Positions 58,089 through 64,000 of a DNA stretch of 64,000 bases are shown one piece after another; position 1 is the stretch's first letter; each line of letters begins with the position of its first letter. Both the position numbers and the translations under genes were made by a program. The notes under the pieces were generated by a model. The model had not been told where the DNA came from, did no database searches, and saw nothing but the letters and a program-made list of their open reading frames with translations. Source of the stretch: Phlebopus portentosus (taxonomy: Eukaryota; Basidiomycota; Agaricomycetes; Boletales; Boletinellaceae); assembly GCA_037892935.1 (NCBI GenBank), contig JAYXKI010000018.1:744001-808000 (forward strand), in the 5' to 3' direction.

Positions 58089-58112
58089 TCGCTTCAGTAA
58101 GGTATATAGGTG

Positions 58113-58120
58113 GTCCAGAG
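58113..58120. repeat. Right copy of KDZ 8-bp target duplication (GTCCAGAG)
   Basis: It matches 48708-48715 exactly and follows the last base of the right TIR. Confidence 0.93.
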
Positions 58121-58510
58121 TGCCATTACTAATACAAATAGCTGTAATAAGATATAATAATTGATGATAGATGCACACCTAATACACTTTCTACTTGCTA
58201 TGTCACAGTCAATAGATGGGTCGAGCACATATGTGCCACTGCTATTATTGACTGCATCAAGAGCAAAGTAGGTCAGTAACAGACTGCAGCAGCTCTTCTT
58301 TTCATTAAAAAAATCTTCTATCTCCTCTTGCTTTATTTATACATTTACATACACTCAACTTTAGCCAACCCATAGTCTAACCTGCTTCTCAAGCCTAGCA
58401 AGTTCCTCCTCCACTTTCTCTAAACCTGCATGCACATACACTCTATCTCACTGGTATAGAACAATGGCCAAAGTATAGAAATGAGAACTATATCAAGTGT
58501 ATTAGATCAC
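58121..58510. other. Repeat-derived intergenic DNA, no gene
   Basis: No gene is seen. The first 35 bases resemble, inverted, 48205-48236 on the other side of the KDZ element. Confidence 0.35.
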
Positions 58511-58885
58511 ACAAATTCAGCAAGGGACTACTGAGTCCAGTGGTGAGTACACTTGATGTTATATTAGCAGTCTAACTACATACCTGAGTCCAGTGGTGAG
58601 TACACTTGATGTAGAGTACTCACCAACACAGCGGGCAGAATTCTGTTTCTGAGCCACTTAAATAGGAAATAGAATTGGAAAGCTCACTTCTGATTGGCTG
58701 GATTCCAGTTCCAGATCAAGTTTTTGAGACTCGGAAAAAGGGTTTTGCCCCAGGTGCAATGGACTGTGCCGCTTTTATAGAAGATTATATAAGCATCACA
58801 TGATCAAGAAAGCGGACATAAGGAAGAATATAAACAGAATAATAAACTATAAAATACTAAGAGTGTCAGAATCACACTTCTAACA
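58510..58885 (-). repeat. Copia-type LTR (3' LTR of the minus-strand element), far end uncertain
   Basis: On the minus strand the LTR starts TGTTAGAAGTGTG at 58885, right after a purine tract (complement of CTCCCCCCT, 58886-58894). It has a TATAA-like stretch near 58795-58780. It includes two direct copies of CTGAGTCCAGTGGTGAGTAC about 55 bp apart (58530s and 58588). The other boundary was not resolved and the paired 5' LTR was not found in the window. Confidence 0.6.
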
Positions 58886-58912
58886 CTCCCCCCTGATTTG
58901 ACACCTCTTCCT

Positions 58913-61900
58913 TCAACATAATCCCAGCATCTTACACATCTTCTGCACCTTTACTCTACTTAGTGCTTTGGTCATAATGTCTGCTGACATGGTCTGAGTG
59001 GGCAAGTAATGTACTTTGATATGACCAGCCTCTACAACATCTCTCAACCAGTAGAAGTACAGATCTAGGTATTTCATGCATCTATGATGCTCAGGATTGT
59101 TTACCACAGACAGAGCAGACTAGTTATCAATGTACAGAGAAGAGAGTGCATCAAATTTATAGCTAAACTCTATAAAGAGATTTCTCAGCCACATAATCTC
59201 TTGTCCTGCACTAACAGCAGCAATGTATTCTGCTTCAGTGGTGGATAGAGTCACAAAGGGCTGCAACTTGCTAGCCTAGTTGATAGCACTAGTTCTCATC
59301 TTGACAACCATCCCACTTGTGGACCGTCTGTTATCCTTATTTCCTCTATGGTCAGCATCACAGAAGGTAGTAAACAGCTCAGAGGACTTAGGATTAGGTG
59401 CATAAGTCAACCTGAAATTCTTTGTACTCTGCAGATAGCAACATAGATGCTTTGCTGCCTTCCAATGAGCTAGACCAGGATTAGAACTGAAGTGTCCCAA
59501 GACACCAATTACATAGGCAATATCTGGCCTAATAGCAATAGCTAAATACATGAGTGCACCAACTAATTGCTTGTAGAGCACCTGCTTCATATATTTAGTT
59601 TCTGCAGAGGTCTTAGGAGCCATGTCCTTGCTGAGCTTCTGCTCAGAGAGAGGAGTAGTAACAGTGCCACAGTTGCTCATGCTGAAGCACTCTAGCACAT
59701 CAATAATATACTGTCTCTGTGACAGACTGATAAAGTGCTTAGAGCAGTCTCTCTGAATATGGACTTCTAGCAGGAATGAGGTTGGGCCCAACTCATGCAG
59801 TTTAAAGTGCTTGGCCAGTTCATCTCTGACAGACTCATACTACTGCTTAGACTTTACAGCAATGGTCATGTCATCAACATAGACTGGAATGATGATGCAC
59901 ACTTCATCTCTGCTGTACACCTAAATACTATAATCACAGTGCACTAACTTGAAGCCCATGCTCTTCATTACTGAATTAAGCTTCTTGTGTCATTAGTGGC
60001 CAGCCTGCTTAAGACCATAAATTGATTTGATCAGCTTAAGAACAAATCCAGGGCCAAAGTAGTTCTCAAATCCTTCAGGCTGGGTCATGTAGACATTATG
60101 CTCTATCTCACTATTGAGGAAAGCAGTAGAGATATCAACACTATACAGCTCAAGGTCTTCAAATGCAGCTATTGCCACGATGGCTCTAAGTGCAGCCCAC
60201 TTGGCTGTAGGTACAAACACCTGAGAGAACTCAAGACCTGGTTGCTGAGAGAAGCCCTTGGCTACCAGCCTTGCCTTGTACCTGTTTACAGATTCATCTG
60301 CCTTATGCTTGAGCTTAAACACCCATCTGCATCCAATAGGCTTTCTGCCAGAAGGTAGTTTGACTGGTTCAAATGTACCATTCTCAATCAGACTGATAAA
60401 TTCCTCTATAGCTGCTTTCTCCCAAAGGTCTGTATCAGGACATCCTTTAATGTCCTTCCACTGATAGGGTTCAGGACTGATGTGTTGCATATCTTGTGTA
60501 GAAAACACATGCTCAGTGCAATTAGATGACTGGAATACATATTCCAGAGCATCTTCATAAGACAGATAGATGTCCTCTAGTTCTGCATTAGCACCAAAAT
60601 CTATTAGGCCAGCAAACATCAGTGCTTCAGCTTACAACTCCTCTTCTGATATGATATCCAGTTCATCAGATGAGTTACTATCCATCTCAATATCCTGCTC
60701 TGGCTGCTCTACAACATCTGGCTGAGCTGCAGAGTCAGTATCAGAAGCAGTGTCAGGTGCAGTGTCAGATATAGTTGGCTCTACTGAGTTGAAATTGAAG
60801 TGCTGTGGTAGAATAGGGGAGCCTGGCACACATCTGGGAAGGCACTGTTCAACATAGTCCATATCCCACCAGCCAGTGGTATGACGTCTAATAGATCTCC
60901 ATATTAGATCTGGCTACCAGAGAGAAGCAGGCCTTTGTTTCTTTGAGGCCTGCTCAGATAGCAGTGGTGAAGTAGTGTGTTCACGCTTTGGTGGATGAGT
61001 GGCTGGTAAAGGAGGATGATGTGGGGGACTGTGTGAAGGAGGACTAGGTGATGGATTAGGTGGAGGACTAGGTGTAGGTGTAGGTGTAGACATAGGAGGA
61101 TCTGCTGGATGCATAGGAGCAGGTGGAGGAGGAGGAGCTGGCAGAACATCAATAGCATCCTCTACTCCCTCCTGTTCTGGCAGGTCTTCTGTCTATGTAA
61201 GTACATTCACCCTCAAGTTAACTAGGTTTCTAGATGTACCAGGAAAGACTCTCTCATCAAATTGAGCAGAGTCACTAATAACTTTCTTCCTGGTAAGTGG
61301 ATTCCAGAACAACTAGCCTTTATAGTTAGAGGGGTAGCCTAGGAACACACATTTCTGTGTATGGGACTGCAGCTGCTTATGTTGATCTTTTTTCACAAGT
61401 ACATAGGAGATGCATTCAAATATATGCAAGTGAGAGACATCTGGCTTTAACTGGAACCAGAGCTCATAGGGTGTACTAGCAGACACAGCAGAGGTGGGAG
61501 AGCAGTTGTGTACATGTACAAATACTACCACTGCATCCCATCAGAAGCTAGAGGGCAGGTGTACTTCATTAAGCATAGTAGTAATGCCCTCTGCAAGTGT
61601 CCTGTTGGTATACTCTGCAATACCATTCTAATGAGGTTCATCTCTAATAGTGTGCTGTCTGTGGATGCCTGCAGTAATACAGAACTAGTCCCATTTCTTA
61701 GACACATATTCTCCACCTTTATCATCACAAGTGGCTTTGATCTTCACTCCTAACTGGTTCTCTGCATAGGCCTTAAATTGCTTGAAGGCAGCAAATACAT
61801 TACTCTTCTTCTTCAATGGGAGAACAGCCCAGTAGCAGCTATAATCATCAATGAAGGTGATCCAATATTTAAAACTATGTCTAGATTGGACAGGCAATGG

Positions 61901-63500
61901 ACAATAAACATCAGAGTGAACCAATTGGAGGAGACCAGAAGCTCTGTGAGATGCAAGTTTGGAGATATTAGATCTGTGCTGCTTACCAGCAATGCAAGGT
62001 TCACAGATAGGATCTGAAGTGCTCTTGGATTTGACAACTATTCCCTTGACTAGCTCCTCAGTCATCAACCTGTTTACATCACCATGATTGAGATGTGCAA
62101 AGTGTCTGTGCCAAAGTGTAGTGTCAAGTGGACAGGTGCTGGTGAATGCAGCATAAGCAATGGTAGAGACAATGTGGCTATTGAGAGTTGCTGCATTGTA
62201 AGAGGTAATGTTTGTAGTGAAAAGAACTGGTCCGTAACGATAGAAAAGCATCTTGTTATGGTGAATGGTGATAACATATGATTTAAAACGAGTCAAATAC
62301 AGGACTAAGAGAAGATTATTCTAAGATCAGGAACATAAAGTATATGCTCAAATTCAAGTAACTGTCCAGGTTTACCATCAACTACAGGCTGAAAGCGCAC
62401 TGTGCTAATACCAACTGAGTAAATAACTTGGTTGTTGGCTAAACAAATAGGGGTGTGATTTGTTGAGTATTTGGTAAACCAATAATGATGTGGAGTCATG
62501 TGGCAAGTGGCACCTGTGTCAGCAATCTAGTCAGTTCCTGCATCTAGGATAAGAGGTGAATGGAAATTGATGTAGTCAAGAGCACTTGCATTGCCAGCAA
62601 ATTTAGCAGATTCAGCAGATTCATCTTATTGAGCAACATGGACTTTCTGGCCCTTCCTGCCCTTCCTCCTCTTCTCTTCCCTGTTCTTCTTGGCCCTAAC
62701 ATGTGCATCCTTAGAAGCTGCCTGCTTCATATAGCAGTTCTCCTCTATGTGCTTAGGAATACCACAGAAGGTGCAAGTGACACCTTAAGAGGAGATAGGC
62801 TTTATAGCACTACTAGTGGATGTAAATATAGTCTGGGGCTGAAGGTGAACATGGCCTGGGGCTGAAGCTGAATGCGCTCTTGACAGTTCTGCTGCTCTTG
62901 GGCAAATGCCTCCTTAAGGTTATTCTACTTGAATTCCTTCATAAGGAGCACTGCAGAGCGAAAGGAAATATAGTCCTCAGGAAGAGCATGAATCAGACAT
63001 ACACATGCAAGCTCATTCTCAAACTCCTCAAGTTTGAGGGTGCTAGAATAAGTGCTTCTGATCTTGTGCAGTACTAGCTCAACCCTGCTCACTAGATTGG
63101 TGAGAGACTCATCTTCCTTCTTGATGATGTTGAAGAACTCATCATAGGTATTAAAGTATGCAGCTGGGTTGTCCTACTTATTGATCTTCTGGAGCTCAGT
63201 CCATATCTTGACTGGATCATCTATGTAGTCCTGTACCATAATCTGCATGCTATGCTTAATTCTCTGATAGATCAGGCCTACAGCTTGCTCAGCCTTCTCT
63301 TCCCAGAGCTGGACAGCCTCTGTTGGAGCACTAGACTTAGCTTTCTGACCAGAGGTCAGGCGTCACAACTTTTTGACTTGAAGTGCAGCATACATATCAT
63401 GCTTCCAGACAGAGTAATTGCTATCATTGAGCTTAGTGATAGTGTTTAGCGTCTTAGAGGTGACAGGATTAGATATGATAGTTAAAATGAGGTGTGGATG
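58913..63500 (-). pseudogene. Ty1/copia Gag-Pol polyprotein, degenerate
   Basis: Read on the minus strand from about 63500, the gag part (TKLNDSNYSVWKHDMYAAL, then VSRVELVLHKI) is followed by a zinc knuckle CTFCGIPKHIEENC. The protease block is IADTGATCHMTPHHYW. A GAG-pre-integrase segment (LWHRHFAHLNHGDVNRL) and the integrase core (HSDVYCPLP, FIDDYSCYW, DDKGGEYV) come next. Then a Pro-rich linker and an RT (PIGCRWVFKLKHKADESVNR, ELYSVDISTAFLNSEIEHNV) precede an RNase H (EAEY block near 59238, KYLDLYFYWLRD, ADIMTKAL) ending at 58913. About 17 in-frame stops were counted, plus at least one deletion near 62318. This is a dead copia element with the gene order of Pseudoviridae-like retrotransposons. 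Confidence 0.88.
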
Positions 63501-64000
63501 AGAGTGGACAGATGATACTTAGAAGAACTAAGCAGTGAGGAAGCAATGAGAGAGAGAGTGCTAATAAATTTATGCCTGGAGGTGACAGATTAATGCCAAC
63601 TAGTGCAGTCTTCTATAGTCACTGAAGTATACACAGATTTGCCACAAGACAGTGCTGGTCTGTTGGTCTGCTAAGACCCCGCAGGCACCGCTAACTGAGA
63701 GAGGCTTTAGGCTTAAGTAGACACTCAAAGAGTGACTATAACCAGCGAACTAAGGCCGGGCAGGCAAGCTTCACAGTCTGTAGGCTAGGCTGATCCAACA
63801 ACAGTGATGGAGCCACACACCAATTAACACCAGAGCTGCCAGATACAAAATGCAGTGCAGAGAGGGAACGAATAGGCAGAACAGTGTGCAAATTGGCACA
63901 CAGATAGAGGACAATGAGCGAAATTGAACAGTTTAAAGAGCACGCAGATCGGATCAGCAGATCGGCAGCAATTGACAATTTCTATTAGCACAAGAACAGC
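63501..64000. other. Region upstream of the copia gag, no gene
   Basis: No credible gene is seen. The expected 5' LTR matching 58510-58885 was not found here, so the leader is long, the LTR lies beyond the edge, or another insertion intervenes. Confidence 0.35.

Larger units (their letters stand above)
48716..58112 (-). mobile_element. Complete KDZ-superfamily DNA transposon (9397 bp)
   Basis: Long terminal inverted repeats (471 bp left, 763 bp right), an 8-bp target duplication and a KDZ-type transposase identify it. All three genes are on the minus strand, so the element's 5' end is at the right. From 5' to 3' they are the transposase (57223-53901), companion B (52489-51102) and companion A (50804-49320). 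A foldback repeat (52763-53521) sits between the transposase and companion B. The TIRs differ mostly by CpG transitions and are roughly 98% identical by eye, so the insertion is recent. KDZ elements (Kyakuja, Dileera, Zisupton) are known to expand in basidiomycetes, sometimes with TET/JBP genes. None is seen here. Confidence 0.94.
57350..58112. repeat. Right terminal inverted repeat of the KDZ element (763 bp)
   Basis: It is the reverse complement of the left TIR plus two extra 146-bp tandem units. The length difference (292 bp) equals exactly two units. It ends GGTATATAGGTG before the target duplication. Confidence 0.94.

Noticed and set aside
58913..63500. Reassignment of TAG/TAA to glutamine to explain the copia stops
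   Set aside because: Host genes in the same window use TAG and TAA as normal stops, and a frameshift is also present. Mutational decay is simpler.
1..64000. tRNA, rRNA or bacterial-type genes
   Set aside because: No cloverleaf, rRNA core or operon-like features were recognised by eye. A tRNA scan was not possible.

Overview
The window is fungal nuclear DNA, most likely from an Agaricomycete (mushroom-forming basidiomycete). The reasons are dense genes with many 45-60 bp GT-AG introns, short intergenic gaps, chromodomain Ty3/gypsy elements, and a KDZ-superfamily DNA transposon. No tRNA, rRNA or CRISPR array was recognised. Exon joins were made by eye and are approximate unless exact splice positions are given.

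Layout. (1) 1-18785: a Ty3/gypsy element (left end outside the window) whose pol is split by a second, complete Ty3/gypsy element at 976-12520. The inner element has two 1505-bp LTRs, a 5-bp target duplication, gag, pol with a C-terminal chromodomain, and several accessory reading frames. (2) 18786-21755: AT-rich degenerate repeats with no gene. (3) 21756-47215: a compact island of genes, mostly housekeeping: UBA2 (SUMO E1), WDR59/SEA3 (GATOR2/SEACAT), a mitochondrial class-I release factor, a CSC1/OSCA-type channel, an E2 ubiquitin-conjugating enzyme with a C-terminal tail, UTP22/NOL6, a secreted two-LysM protein, a DUF2358-like protein, GINS subunit PSF1, the NEDD8 E1 subunit ULA1/NAE1, and a conserved unknown. 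Three of these (UBA2, the E2, ULA1) serve ubiquitin-like conjugation. (4) 47216-48707: a TPR-like gene remnant, then AT-rich DNA. (5) 48716-58112: a complete 9397-bp KDZ transposon with an 8-bp target duplication, long terminal inverted repeats, an apparently uninterrupted multi-exon transposase and two companion genes. A large foldback repeat sits between its genes. (6) 58121-64000: a decayed Ty1/copia element on the minus strand.

Most unusual features. Both gypsy elements appear to carry a small two-exon gene for a single-pass membrane protein between pol and the 3' LTR, on opposite strands. Both also carry a sizeable reading frame inside the LTR itself. Decay of the gypsy elements is dominated by CpG transitions. 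In the copia element every readable stop is one transition away from a Gln or Trp codon. Nothing in the gene island looks horizontally transferred from the sequence alone.
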